Under the pieces are notes generated by a model. That model saw only the letters and a list, made by a program, of their open reading frames with translations. It ran no database searches and had not been told where the DNA came from. Shown here piece after piece: positions 26,889 through 35,911 of a stretch of 64,000 bases of DNA (position 1 is its first letter; every line of letters begins with the position of its first letter). This DNA comes from UJ101 sp965262705 (GTDB lineage Bacteria; Bacteroidota; Bacteroidia; Flavobacteriales; UJ101): the NCBI GenBank assembly GCA_965262705.1, contig OZ253556.1, positions 1,364,001-1,428,000 of the forward strand, in the 5' to 3' direction. The position numbers were made by a program, and so were the translations under genes.

Positions 26889-26938
26889 GAGACCGTTGCA
26901 GAACACATAAAAAAGTATGAAAAAGAAAGCATTTAGCT
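26889..26938 (-). mobile_element. Half of a long miniature element at the 3' end of prmC
   Basis: Starts GAGACCGTTGCAGAACACAT and runs to AAGCATTTAGCTT, where similarity ends abruptly inside the prmC frame. The prmC stop codon (26933-26935) lies in the element. A trace of the short family (TTTGGCTCCGCTGACTTGAA, about 26848-26867) lies just upstream. Confidence 0.8.
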
Positions 26939-27790
26939 TAGCAATGCTTTTATCATACGGTAATTACCTTGCAAATCTTTTCTTAATTCAATCTTTTTAT
27001 AGTTTAATTTTTTTAGCACCCCTGCAATTTCTGCAGCGTAGTATTGATTAATTTCAAAAAAAAGACTGCCGCCTTCTGTGAGATGTTCAATCCCCAGTTT
27101 TGCAATTCTTTTATAAAAAACAAGGGCACCGTTTACAAAAAGTGCTGAAGGAGGCTCATAAGCCAGCACGTTTTTTCTCATTTCTTTTTTTTCCTTTGGG
27201 GTTATGTAAGGCGGATTAGAAACGATAAGTTCATATTTTTCATCGTCATTTTTTGAATCGATTAAGATATTCCTTTGTTTAAATGATATTTTCACGTGGT
27301 GTAATAGGGCATTTTTATTGGCTGTTTCAAGCGCTTTTTTTGAAATATCAAGGGCATATACCTTTGCGTGGGGAAGGTTCTTTTTTAGCGCAATCGCAAT
27401 ACAGCCGCTTCCGGTGCCAATATCTAATATTTTTATATCAGGTTTTTGCTCTTTTTTCACCTCGCAAATTATCCAATCTACTAATTCTTCGGTTTCAGGA
27501 CGGGGTATAAGTACTTGTTGATTTACCTTTAATGAAAGTCCGTAAAAATCGGTTTTTCCTATGATATATTGCAAAGGCTTTTCTTCAGCAAGTTCGTTTA
27601 AAATAAAATGAAATTTTTTTTCTTCCGATCGGGTAAGAGTATAATGCTCTGCCTGAAGAAGCCGAACCTCTGTTTTACTTTTGTTGAGGATATGTATCAG
27701 TGTGGATAAGAAAATAGTGTTGCACTCACGAAGAGAGTAAACGACTTGCAATCTTTTATATAGTTGATTTTTAGCTTCCCGGAGTATCAT
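26933..27790 (-). CDS. prmC: Release-factor glutamine methyltransferase
   Basis: 285 residues, N5-glutamine methyltransferase acting on the GGQ motif of RF1/RF2. An N-terminal helical domain (1-90) precedes a Rossmann SAM domain with DIGTGSGCIAIALKKNLP (about 117-134) and the catalytic NPPY in VSNPPYITPKEKKEM (about 189-203). The C-terminal GNYRMIKA is the normal family ending; only the stop and last residue or so come from the half element at 26889-26938. It is followed on the same strand by no gene; menC lies 21 bp upstream and is probably co-transcribed. Confidence 0.94.
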   Translation of the reverse strand: MILREAKNQLYKRLQVVYSLRECNTIFLSTLIHILNKSKTEVRLLQAEHYTLTRSEEKKFHFILNELAEEKPLQYIIGKTDFYGLSLKVNQQVLIPRPETEELVDWIICEVKKEQKPDIKILDIGTGSGCIAIALKKNLPHAKVYALDISKKALETANKNALLHHVKISFKQRNILIDSKNDDEKYELIVSNPPYITPKEKKEMRKNVLAYEPPSALFVNGALVFYKRIAKLGIEHLTEGGSLFFEINQYYAAEIAGVLKKLNYKKIELRKDLQGNYRMIKALLS

Positions 27791-27811
27791 ATAATTAGGG
27801 GCTTGGGTAAA

Positions 27812-28813
27812 TTAAACTTTGTAAAACAAATTTTCGCTTTCGATCTGTAGCTTTGAGGGTAAATTATTCATATATAATCCGCCGGTGCCGAGTCCTTGTG
27901 GCATCTTATTTCCTAAAGTGTAGGTCCATTGGGCTAAGGCATTTAAGCCTATATTGCTTTCTAGCGCGGAGGTAATCCACCAGCCGATTTTTTGCTCGTT
28001 GGCTAATTCTATCCATTCTTGTGCACTGCGAAAACCGCCGATTAAGCTAGGTTTTAAAACGATATAATGTGGTTTAATCCGTTCTAAACATTCTATTTTT
28101 TCTTTTCGATCAAAAATTCCTATTAACTCTTCATCTAAGGCAATGGGCAAGGGTGTTGTTTGACATAAATCAGCCATCTTGTTCCATTGATTTGATTGAA
28201 TAGGCTGCTCGATGGAGTGCAGACGAAGTGGGGCGAGTCGGTTAAGTTTTTCCCATGCTTCTTGAGCTGGAAAGGCACCGTTGGCATCTACACGTAAGGT
28301 TAATTTAGGGTAGTTTTTTTTTATTTGCTGCAAAAGGGATAGTTCTTTTTCAAAATCAAGGTTTCCTATTTTTATTTTCAGGCAGGAGAAACCTTGTGCG
28401 AGTTTTTCTTTGATTTGTGCTTTCATATACTCAATGGGTCCCATCCAAATCAGCCCGTTGATTTGAAGGGGCACATTGCCGGAGGTAAAATCGGATGGAA
28501 AAAGCAAGTGTTCTTTAGCATTTAAATCCAAAAAAGCCTGCTCAAGTCCAAATTGAATGGAAGGAAATTCCCTTAGCCCTTCGTATAAATAGTCAAGTCC
28601 AAGGTGAATATGCTTGCAAGTCCAATGCAGTTTTTCAACATAATCGGGTCGATCATCAATGCTTAATTTTCTAAGTAGCCCGCATTCTCCTATTCCTTTT
28701 TTGTCTTTTTCCCAAATATGAATAAAAAAGGTTTCCTTCTCTTTTAGAATTCCTCGCGAGGTACCGCTTGGCTTTTTAAATTGTAAAACGTATCGTTCAA
28801 AAGAGGCTTTCAT
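27812..28813 (-). CDS. menC: o-Succinylbenzoate synthase (enolase superfamily)
   Basis: 333 residues. It dehydrates SHCHC to o-succinylbenzoate in menaquinone synthesis. The enolase-superfamily residues are in place: KIKIGNLDFEKE (Lys near 164-166), LRVDANGAF (Asp near 191), SIEQP (Glu near 219), ALDEELIG (Asp near 244) and VLKPSLIGG (Lys near 270). In Bacteroidetes this clade is annotated as MenC; a dipeptide-epimerase role is the less likely alternative. It runs into prmC with a 21-bp gap. Confidence 0.87.
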   Translation of the reverse strand: MKASFERYVLQFKKPSGTSRGILKEKETFFIHIWEKDKKGIGECGLLRKLSIDDRPDYVEKLHWTCKHIHLGLDYLYEGLREFPSIQFGLEQAFLDLNAKEHLLFPSDFTSGNVPLQINGLIWMGPIEYMKAQIKEKLAQGFSCLKIKIGNLDFEKELSLLQQIKKNYPKLTLRVDANGAFPAQEAWEKLNRLAPLRLHSIEQPIQSNQWNKMADLCQTTPLPIALDEELIGIFDRKEKIECLERIKPHYIVLKPSLIGGFRSAQEWIELANEQKIGWWITSALESNIGLNALAQWTYTLGNKMPQGLGTGGLYMNNLPSKLQIESENLFYKV

Positions 28814-28854
28814 ATATTTTTATAAAGAGTAGATGGTTTTTTAACAATGATTTA

Positions 28855-30846
28855 TCAAACAAACAAATACCATTGAATTCCGATGCGAAAACTCCAGTCT
28901 GCAAAAGGAATTTTTGGAGCAGAATAATAGTTACCTTCGTCTGAAATTAACTGATTCAAGTGTTGTAATTTTAAGTAAATCCGCATAGTTTTGACCTTGA
29001 CATTAAAAAATAAATCGAATAGTGGATAAGCACCTATTTCGTTTGGAGTATTATCGGTACCGTCTAGATTTTTGCTGTTGAGTGTTTGTAAAGAATATTC
29101 TCCCAATATGGGAAAGTATTCACGCGATGAAAATTTATCAAAATAATAGAAAGAAAGGCCGGTTTGAATCTCGGCTCGTTTTTTAAATGCCAAGGTTTGA
29201 TAAAAAAGGGTGTTTCGGGCAATAAATTCTGGCAACGGAAGTGCTTCTTTTGCTTGAGTTACTTTTTGATAGGTAACGGTATTATCTAATCCGAAGTGTT
29301 TGTAATGAAAGGTTTTATTAAAGGTTAGGTTAAACAAATTTAAAGAGCCTTTGAGTTGTCTCGGGCGTTCATTATTATCAATAAATACGTATTGATCTAT
29401 GTTATAAAAATTTACTTTAGCATTTAAGTAGTTAGATCGTATTCCGGTATGCAGTTGTTGAGTATTTATGTTTTTAAAGTTGTTGTAGTAATTGTAATCG
29501 GCATAAAAACTTTGATTTAATAATAGATTCAAGTTGGGTAGGGTAGAGGATATGTTTATTCCGCCGTTCAGTAAAATATGGGAGGTTAAATTAAAATCCA
29601 ATTTTGAGTGTAATTGATATAAGCTGTTATAGTTTCCTCCGATAGCGTATTGAAAGTCGGAATATAGTTTTAAACGTTGATTCCAATCAAAATCCAGTTT
29701 TCCGATGGCTGAAATAATGGTTCCTTCCCATTTTCTGGGAATATTTATTAAACTTTTAACTAAAATAGAGTCATATCCATAGGTAATTTTGTCATACGAA
29801 ATACCAATTTCTAAGCGAAACTTATCGTTTATATTTCCAATAGCTGAAAGTTCGTTTCGCAGCCAGGTGTATTCGCTTTTTGATATCCGTTCTTTATCTA
29901 AAATAGCTTCGCTATCAAAAAAGGTGTTATTTTCATTTTCTTTATACCTAAAGGATTGTTTTTGGTAAGTAAATTTATGTTGTAAAGAAATGGGGCGATA
30001 GGCTGAAGAGTCCTTTTTTATAATACCTTTTAGTAGACCATACTGTTGAACGAAATGAAAACGACGGGAACCAAGTTTTGAACTTGCTCCTTGCAAATTA
30101 GAGTTAAAGGTTTGCCGATCATTGAAATTATCATCTGATTTTTCAAAAGCCGTTATTTCTTTTATTCCTCCACTTTCATTGTTATCTATATGTTGTGCAA
30201 TATAATGTGTCCAAAATCGATAACGTCCTTTGCGCGAACGATGGTTTAAAGTAGCTAAAAATAAACTATTACTTGCAAGTTGGTCGCGGTATCTCCCCAA
30301 AGAACGCAATCCTTGATAATCTACCGAATAATTCCATGATTGATTAGGGCTATGGGTAAAGGTCGTTTCTAAACTCTGTCCTTCATCATATCCGTTTTGA
30401 TAATTAAATTGGGTAACGGGTGTGCGTACATCAAAGTATTCAATATCCTCTATGGTTCGATAATTGAACCGTTTGGCATTAAATCCCATTTGAGGGATGA
30501 CATAAAATTGAGGGTTATAAGTTAGCTCATTTACTCCTTGTCCTATATTAGGAAAAAGCATGGTGCCATAAGGGTCTCGGCGAGCATAGGTTTGGTGATA
30601 ATAATTTTTTAATGAAAGTGTTGTATCAATAGATAAAGTATCTGATTTTTCTGTCCAGTAATGATAGTCCTTTGCCTTGGGCTTATATATCTTTTTAGTA
30701 GAATCTATTTTATCACGTTTTGCAAATTTTTGTATAGTATCTCTTCGATTGGTGTTGAGTCGATAGGGATTATTAATTTGTGCATGAATAAATATGGAAA
30801 AGCCTATTAGAAGGCTTTGCAAAAGTGTTTTTTGCAACGGTCTCAT
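28855..30846 (-). CDS. Putative outer-membrane porin (PF14121-like) with element-derived signal-peptide start
   Basis: 663 residues from the ATG at 30846. The frame continues upstream through tRNA-Leu, which cannot be coding, so this start is preferred. MRPLQKTLLQSLLIGFSIFI followed by HAQ is a signal peptide; its first ten codons match the end of the long miniature element at 27 of 29 positions. The mature protein is rich in Tyr/Asn beta-strand repeats and ends in an aromatic FRIGIQWYLFV strand, typical of a beta-barrel. Regions such as TYNPQFYVIPQMGFNAKRFN and EYFDVRTPVTQFNYQNGYDE fit the Bacteroidetes putative porin family. It starts 11 bp after tRNA-Leu on the same strand and probably shares its transcript. 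Confidence 0.82.
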   Translation of the reverse strand: MRPLQKTLLQSLLIGFSIFIHAQINNPYRLNTNRRDTIQKFAKRDKIDSTKKIYKPKAKDYHYWTEKSDTLSIDTTLSLKNYYHQTYARRDPYGTMLFPNIGQGVNELTYNPQFYVIPQMGFNAKRFNYRTIEDIEYFDVRTPVTQFNYQNGYDEGQSLETTFTHSPNQSWNYSVDYQGLRSLGRYRDQLASNSLFLATLNHRSRKGRYRFWTHYIAQHIDNNESGGIKEITAFEKSDDNFNDRQTFNSNLQGASSKLGSRRFHFVQQYGLLKGIIKKDSSAYRPISLQHKFTYQKQSFRYKENENNTFFDSEAILDKERISKSEYTWLRNELSAIGNINDKFRLEIGISYDKITYGYDSILVKSLINIPRKWEGTIISAIGKLDFDWNQRLKLYSDFQYAIGGNYNSLYQLHSKLDFNLTSHILLNGGINISSTLPNLNLLLNQSFYADYNYYNNFKNINTQQLHTGIRSNYLNAKVNFYNIDQYVFIDNNERPRQLKGSLNLFNLTFNKTFHYKHFGLDNTVTYQKVTQAKEALPLPEFIARNTLFYQTLAFKKRAEIQTGLSFYYFDKFSSREYFPILGEYSLQTLNSKNLDGTDNTPNEIGAYPLFDLFFNVKVKTMRIYLKLQHLNQLISDEGNYYSAPKIPFADWSFRIGIQWYLFV

Positions 30847-30857
30847 TCTTTGATTTG

Positions 30858-30938
30858 TACCTTGGGTGGGAATCGAACCCACACTCCAATGGAACACGAG
30901 TTTGAGTCGTGCGCGTCTACCAATTCCGCCACCAAGGC
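30858..30938 (-). tRNA. tRNA-Leu (anticodon CAA)
   Basis: 81 nt, no encoded CCA. The acceptor GCCTTGG / CCAAGGT includes a G1-U72 pair, discriminator A. The anticodon stem CACGA / TCGTG encloses CTCAAAC (anticodon CAA, reads TTG). It has a class II long variable arm (TTCCATTGGAGT region), and the T stem GTGGG / CCCAC encloses TTCGATT. It is followed after 11 bp by the porin start codon. Confidence 0.95.
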
Positions 30939-30948
30939 TTACCAAGTA

Positions 30949-30956
30949 CAAAAGTA
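30949..30956 (-). promoter_or_regulatory. Probable tRNA-Leu/porin -7 box (TACTTTTG)
   Basis: TAnnTTTG match 10 bp upstream of the tRNA 5' end; it is the only evident promoter for both the tRNA and the porin gene. Confidence 0.55.
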
Positions 30957-31025
30957 ATGAAAATTATATTTATTTCATCTTTTATTTGGTCATATAAATT
31001 TTAAGCCGTACTTTGCTTAAAAAAA

Positions 31026-31736
31026 ATGGACTTAGAAAATAAAGTTGCCTACATCACAGGCGGAACAAAAGGAATAGGTTATGGCGTTGCTAAAGTATTA
31101 ATAAACGCAGGTATGCGTGTTGCCATTAGTGGAAGAGACTTAAAAACTGCTCAAAAAGCTGCTAGTGTTTTAGGAAATAAAAATAAAGTAATAGGGCTTG
31201 CTTCTGATGTAACTAAACTATCCGATGAAGATGATGCGGTTCAAGAAGTTATTTCAACATTCGGTAAATTAGATGTTGTATTGGCAAATGCAGGCGTAGG
31301 TAATTTTGCGCCCATTGATAAAATGACCGAAGGAGCATGGCACCAAATGATTAACACAAACCTTAACGGCGTGTTTCATACCCTTAAAGCATCGGTAGAA
31401 GCCCTGAAAATAACTCATGGTTATTACATAACCTTAGCAAGTCTGGCAGGAACTAATTTTTTTGGCACTGCCGCTGGTTACAATGCTTCAAAATTCGGAG
31501 TCGTTGGGTTTACACAAGCCGCCATGCTGGATTTACGACGATATGGTATCAAAGTAACGACTATTATGCCGGGGTCAGTAGCTACCTATTTTAACCACCA
31601 TATTCCGTCACAAAAAGACGCATGGAAAATTCAACCCGAAGATATTGGGCAAATCGTACTTGATCTATTAAAAATGCACCCAAGAACGCTTCCCAGCAAG
31701 ATTGAAGTGCGGCCCACCAGACCGGATAAAAAATAG
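31026..31736 (+). CDS. Short-chain dehydrogenase/reductase
   Basis: 236 residues, classical SDR with Rossmann fold. The NAD(P) glycine motif TGGTKGIGYG lies at about 11-20, NAGVGNF near 89-95, the catalytic Ser in ITLASLAG (about 138) and YNASK (Tyr/Lys near 152-156), then PGSVATYF. An arginine after the second strand (SGRDL) favours NADP. The substrate cannot be told. Transcribed alone, divergent from tRNA-Leu. Confidence 0.88.
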   Translation: MDLENKVAYITGGTKGIGYGVAKVLINAGMRVAISGRDLKTAQKAASVLGNKNKVIGLASDVTKLSDEDDAVQEVISTFGKLDVVLANAGVGNFAPIDKMTEGAWHQMINTNLNGVFHTLKASVEALKITHGYYITLASLAGTNFFGTAAGYNASKFGVVGFTQAAMLDLRRYGIKVTTIMPGSVATYFNHHIPSQKDAWKIQPEDIGQIVLDLLKMHPRTLPSKIEVRPTRPDKK

Positions 31737-31800
31737 ATATTTTTTCAAGAAGTATCTCCGTAAAACACCCTCATAGAAAAAATATCTTTTTAGATTTATT

Positions 31801-32110
31801 GGTATCGTTGCAGAATATATAAAAAGTATAAAAACTTTCGGCTTTAGCTTCAAATTGCTTCCTTGTTTAGACAAACTCAGCAATCATACTTCGACAAACT
31901 CGGTAATCCTCCCAAAACTTCGACAAGTGGTTACTGCATCTTGACAGGCTCGGTAACCGCTTGTCGAAGTACTCAGTTAACTAAAATTAAAATCCTCACA
32001 ACCAAAAAGATTGCTCTGGTGTTTAATTTTTAGCTTTGCTGACTTGCAGTTCTCGGGCATTGCATTTTTTTTGGTTAGCGCGCTTTTTGTAGCCACAAGT
32101 CAGCGATAGC
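31801..32110 (-). repeat. Decayed long element with nested palindromic and short-family repeats
   Basis: Starts TATCGTTGCAGAATATATAA and ends near GCGCTTTTTGTAGCC, about 300 bp, with three TTCGAC-type palindromic pieces at 31866-31975 and a GCTTTGCTGACTTGCAGTTC short-family segment at about 32033-32052. Both terminal GAGACC boxes are eroded. It accounts for most of the gap between the SDR and GLPGLI genes. Confidence 0.7.
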
Positions 32111-32125
32111 TAAAGGGCTCAAAAA

Positions 32126-32854
32126 TTACTTCCCGGTTTCTACCATCCTTTTAAAATTATTTTTTTTAGCAAAAACCTCATCTATAGAAATTTGAGATTT
32201 CTTATGATTTTTTTCATTATTTATATTTTCGAGTTTGTCTTTCATTTCTTGCTTGCCTTCATAAGAGATGGTTTCTGCATGTAAATTTTGAAAACTTGTG
32301 TTGGCTTCAATAACAAGCCCCGGAAGCCCTAGAAAAATATAAGGGCCGCCTTGTATGGGGATATCGGTAGTAAACCAAGCGTAAGTAGAAGGGTCGTTTT
32401 TTAGATAGGCTTTTCGGCACAGATAATCTTTAATCTTTTTTTGCTCGTCCGTTATTACCCACTCAAGTGCCTGAGTTTTTCCTTTAAAGTAGATATCTTT
32501 TCCCATAAATGACTCTTCTCCTATAAAATTCTCATCTGTCTCTTTATAAACAAAGGAAGGATAACCTGTGATACTTATGCCTTCTACTTCGTCCGCATGA
32601 TCGAAAACAAATAATGATTCTTTTGTAGCTGGGTCTTCATAAAAATTACTGTAAATTTTGTACTGCCCGATTTTATCCAACACCTCTGAGCGTTTTTTAG
32701 GATCTGGAATTTGTTTTTTTAATAATCCTACACTGAAATCGGAAAGCGAGGTAGTTACATAGGTTACTTTTAAAATTTCTTTTTTTAAGGTTTGTGAATG
32801 TGCCCATAAAAGGCTTAAAACTAACATCATCCATAATAATTTACTTTTTTTCAC
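32126..32854 (-). CDS. GLPGLI family secreted protein
   Basis: 242 residues with a signal peptide (MKKSKLLWMMLVLSLLWAHS, cleaved near AHSQ). The family signature appears as YIFLGLPGLVIEANTSF (about residues 173-189). Other segments (AYLKNDPSTYAWFTTDIPIQ) fit the family, which is confined to Bacteroidetes and of unknown function. It lies 20 bp downstream of a TonB-type outer membrane protein gene and must be its operon partner; these pairs are common in Flavobacteriia, possibly in peptide or metal handling. Confidence 0.9.
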   Translation of the reverse strand: MKKSKLLWMMLVLSLLWAHSQTLKKEILKVTYVTTSLSDFSVGLLKKQIPDPKKRSEVLDKIGQYKIYSNFYEDPATKESLFVFDHADEVEGISITGYPSFVYKETDENFIGEESFMGKDIYFKGKTQALEWVITDEQKKIKDYLCRKAYLKNDPSTYAWFTTDIPIQGGPYIFLGLPGLVIEANTSFQNLHAETISYEGKQEMKDKLENINNEKNHKKSQISIDEVFAKKNNFKRMVETGK

Positions 32855-32874
32855 TTTAATTGATTTTAATTTGA

Positions 32875-35484
32875 TTATATACTTAGTTTAACTCCAAAAA
32901 TAATATAGTTTAGTGATTCGGGGTATATTGTGCGGCTTATTATGCCGTTATCAGTTTCTATACGAGTATTATACGTGATATTATGAAAGAGAGAAAACAC
33001 CTCTCCAAAATGACGAGCCTCCAGGCTAAAAGTCATTTTATTTTTTGTATAAGCGAGTGCAGCATTCAGGTTTTTTCGATCGTATTTCGTATGATTAATA
33101 TCATCCTGATGATACACAAAACTTAGATTTCCGTTCCATTTTTTATTTCTTATGAGGATTGAAAAGGTATGGTAAAAGTAGCGTGCCAAATAAGTATTCT
33201 GTGGGGCTTTATTTTTTTGAAAGCTTATTTGAGACTGCCATTTGAAATTTAAAAAATGTTTTGTAAGCGTAATGATTTCCAACTTTGGTGCAAGGTTTTG
33301 TATCGTTTGTTTGATAGGAATTTTTTCAATAAAAGAAGGACATCGGGTAGTTTCATAATTTATACTGACCTCAAATTTTGTAGAATACCTTAAAGGAAAA
33401 AGCATCCGGGAATATCGAGAGGAAAATTTTAAATTTTCGATTTTGTCCGCTTCAAATAAAGCCAGCTGAGTAATTCCTTCCTGCTGAGATATAAAATATT
33501 GCCGCAAAATATTTTTTTGCTTTTGATAGGCAGCTGAGACTGAAAAAGATTTTCCATCGAATAGATCATCGTAATAATAACCCGCTGAAAATTTACTTCT
33601 TGTATTAAAATATAATGGAAAGAATGAATTGCCTTGTAACATTGTATAATCGCGTACAAAATTTTGTATGCCTGTTTCCAAATTATTCGGTTGAATTTCA
33701 TGCAAGTATTCCAGGCGATAACGGCTTAGCTTATTTTCATAGTCTAAAAAAACATTGATCGGCATAAAATATCGTTTGTTCTCTTGGGCAGTTATATCGG
33801 CTTTAAGAAACTTGACCCCCGCATTGATTTCATAACGAAGAGACTTGAGTATTTTATTGCCTTTTACTTTTAAATTTAGCCGTCCTTCATGTGCTTTACG
33901 GTCGATTAAATCAGTATTCCCTTGTTTATTATCATTTATTTTATCTCGTGCAGAAGTATAATATGCAAAAAGTGAAGGAATAAAGGCCTCGGATATTTTA
34001 TGCGTTAGTCCTATGCTGTAATTTCCCTGGTACTTAATATAACGATAGTCTTGGCTTATAGCAGAATTTTTCAAGTGGTTTTCTAATAAATATTCACGAT
34101 TTAAACCCGTGCGTTCATAATAATAAGAAGATGCGGCTTCTAGAATAAGTTTGCGATTAAGCTTACTTTTCAATGCGGCTTTTTGGAAAGAAGAAGAGGT
34201 TTTGTCGCCGTAAAAAGAGGCAATTGTGTTTGACGATGCTTTTTCTTGTTCTCCAGAAAATTGATTTTGAGAAGTTCCTTTATTCTTTTTTCGAGTATGA
34301 TCTATATTTAAAGTATAATACGCTAGGGTATGCTTTGAAATTTTATAGGCTCCTCCGGCTGTTCCGAGAAGAGAATGTAATTGATTTTCAAAATAATTTT
34401 TCCTCTCAAGGAAAGGTGCACCGCTTAATGAACTAAACTCCTGAGAAGTTTGGTTAATTCTACTCGGTGATAAGTAGTAAAGCAATCCGAAAGTTTTCCA
34501 ACGTTTTGCTTGTTTTCTGAGGGTAAGATTTGTGCTGGTAAAAAAGTCTTTCCTTAAATTTTCTTCGGTAGCAAACAACGCATTTAAATTATTTAAACGG
34601 TAGGAAGAGAAAGGCTGCCCTTGGCTAAACAGGGCTTTTATCTCTTGGGAGGTTATGGTCATTTTACTTATATTATTAGTGCTATGCGTAGCAAATGCAT
34701 TCAATCCGTTCCAAAATAAGAATCCATTTCCTTCCAAACTATATTTATCTCGATAGCCATATTCAGCCGATGTGCTACCGGTTAACAAGCGCTGATTCGG
34801 ATGATGCGTATCGATATTCAATACCGTTTCTTTATCTTCATTAAAACTTACCGAGAAACTATCCTCATAATTATTAATGACACTAATACTTTTAATTATT
34901 TTTTTCTGGATATTCTCTAAGGCAATGCTGTTTTGGTGTTCAAAAGAAGCTTTTTTATTGACCAATATTTTATCAATATTCTTCCCTCTGTAAAGAATAG
35001 TGCCATCTTCACTCAAAACAAAATAAGGCATTTTTTCAAGAATAGTCTTTAGGTTATCATCCTCTTGCAGTGCTAAGTTCTTTAATGTTAATTTTATGGT
35101 ATCTTTTCCTGCGTCTTTCTTTCCTTTGATTACCACTGGGTCAATGGTATTGACTTCTTTTTTTTCTAAAACAAAATTTAAGGTAGTTTCTTGCTTATGG
35201 AGAGCCGTACCTGGAATTATTTGCTTTTGCTTTTTATAAAATAAATGATTAACCGTTATAAAATCCCCTGAAGATAAAGGATGACGAAGGAGGTACTGAC
35301 CGTTATGATCTGTAGTGGTGTAAACTAAAATTTTTTCTTGCGCGCTGTACCATATCACTGAGGCATTTTCTATGGGTTTATTTTCAATATTTTTTACAGT
35401 TCCCTTTATTAAAAACTGAGAAAAAATTATTTTTGGAAAAATTCCCAAAGTAACAATAAGTATGTATAATTCCTTGTATAACAA
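32875..35484 (-). CDS. Outer-membrane beta-barrel protein with CarboxypepD_reg-like domain (GLPGLI partner)
   Basis: 869 residues, starting at a TTG (35484); no ATG is available nearby. A signal peptide (to about IIFSQ, residue 23) precedes a carboxypeptidase-regulatory-like Ig domain (KGTVKNIENKPIENASVIWY, to about 110). A degenerate plug region follows (LKTILEKMPYFVLSEDGTIL, about 142-161), then a long barrel rich in aromatic strands, ending in NYIIFGVKLSI. The TonB box is not obvious. It belongs to the TonB-dependent-receptor-like proteins that pair with GLPGLI proteins. Ligand unknown. Confidence 0.85.
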   Translation of the reverse strand: MLYKELYILIVTLGIFPKIIFSQFLIKGTVKNIENKPIENASVIWYSAQEKILVYTTTDHNGQYLLRHPLSSGDFITVNHLFYKKQKQIIPGTALHKQETTLNFVLEKKEVNTIDPVVIKGKKDAGKDTIKLTLKNLALQEDDNLKTILEKMPYFVLSEDGTILYRGKNIDKILVNKKASFEHQNSIALENIQKKIIKSISVINNYEDSFSVSFNEDKETVLNIDTHHPNQRLLTGSTSAEYGYRDKYSLEGNGFLFWNGLNAFATHSTNNISKMTITSQEIKALFSQGQPFSSYRLNNLNALFATEENLRKDFFTSTNLTLRKQAKRWKTFGLLYYLSPSRINQTSQEFSSLSGAPFLERKNYFENQLHSLLGTAGGAYKISKHTLAYYTLNIDHTRKKNKGTSQNQFSGEQEKASSNTIASFYGDKTSSSFQKAALKSKLNRKLILEAASSYYYERTGLNREYLLENHLKNSAISQDYRYIKYQGNYSIGLTHKISEAFIPSLFAYYTSARDKINDNKQGNTDLIDRKAHEGRLNLKVKGNKILKSLRYEINAGVKFLKADITAQENKRYFMPINVFLDYENKLSRYRLEYLHEIQPNNLETGIQNFVRDYTMLQGNSFFPLYFNTRSKFSAGYYYDDLFDGKSFSVSAAYQKQKNILRQYFISQQEGITQLALFEADKIENLKFSSRYSRMLFPLRYSTKFEVSINYETTRCPSFIEKIPIKQTIQNLAPKLEIITLTKHFLNFKWQSQISFQKNKAPQNTYLARYFYHTFSILIRNKKWNGNLSFVYHQDDINHTKYDRKNLNAALAYTKNKMTFSLEARHFGEVFSLFHNITYNTRIETDNGIISRTIYPESLNYIIFGVKLSI

Positions 35485-35503
35485 AGTATATGTTTAAAAA
35501 AAG

Positions 35504-35611
35504 TTAGGTTTCCCTGCGAGGGAAAAAACGAAAATTAATTTTCGTTAAATAGCTACCAAAAGCAATTATATTTAGTACAATCATAATGCTTCCAAAGATA
35601 TAAAACTTCAT
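35504..35611 (-). CDS. Possible 35-residue membrane peptide
   Basis: MKFYIFGSIMIVLNIIAFGS followed by YLTKINFRFFPRRET: one hydrophobic helix and a basic tail, ending 19 bp before the start of the GLPGLI-partner receptor gene. It is free of repeat sequence, unlike the longer frame that extends into element copy 12. It could be a real small protein or chance; nothing else supports it. Confidence 0.3.
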   Translation of the reverse strand: MKFYIFGSIMIVLNIIAFGSYLTKINFRFFPRRET

Positions 35612-35631
35612 CAATATAAAGATAAAAAGAT

Positions 35632-35820
35632 GAGACCGTTGCAAAAAGCACTTTAGCAAAAAAATGTAACGCCCGATAAAAATTAAACGCCGGAGCAACC
35701 TAATGGGTGTGGAGGATTTTAATTTTTTTAGATGGTTGCTGAGCACAGCCGAAGTAAGGAAGCAGTTTGAAGCGAGATGCTTTCTTTTTCATACTTTTTT
35801 ATGTGTTCTGCAACGGTCTT
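35632..35820 (+). mobile_element. Long miniature element, copy 12
   Basis: 189 bp, ends GAGACCGTTGC and GCAACGGTCTT, with a nested palindromic-repeat piece (TTGCTGAGCACAGCCGAAGT, about 35735-35754). Flanks AAGAT / ATATT do not match. It separates the divergent receptor genes. Confidence 0.87.
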
Positions 35821-35911
35821 ATATTTAACATAAAAATAAACTTTATTTAACGTTAAAGAAAAAAATAAATGCTTTTTTTGTTAAAAAATATAATCTATTA
35901 AAAATTATGTT

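Noticed and set aside
30847..30951. N-terminal extension of the porin frame (MYLVSLGGGIGRRARL...)
   Set aside because: This is translation of the tRNA-Leu gene on the same strand.
35612..35746. Upstream half of the 80-residue frame at 35504-35746
   Set aside because: It is element copy 12 sequence; only the 35-residue distal part could be real.
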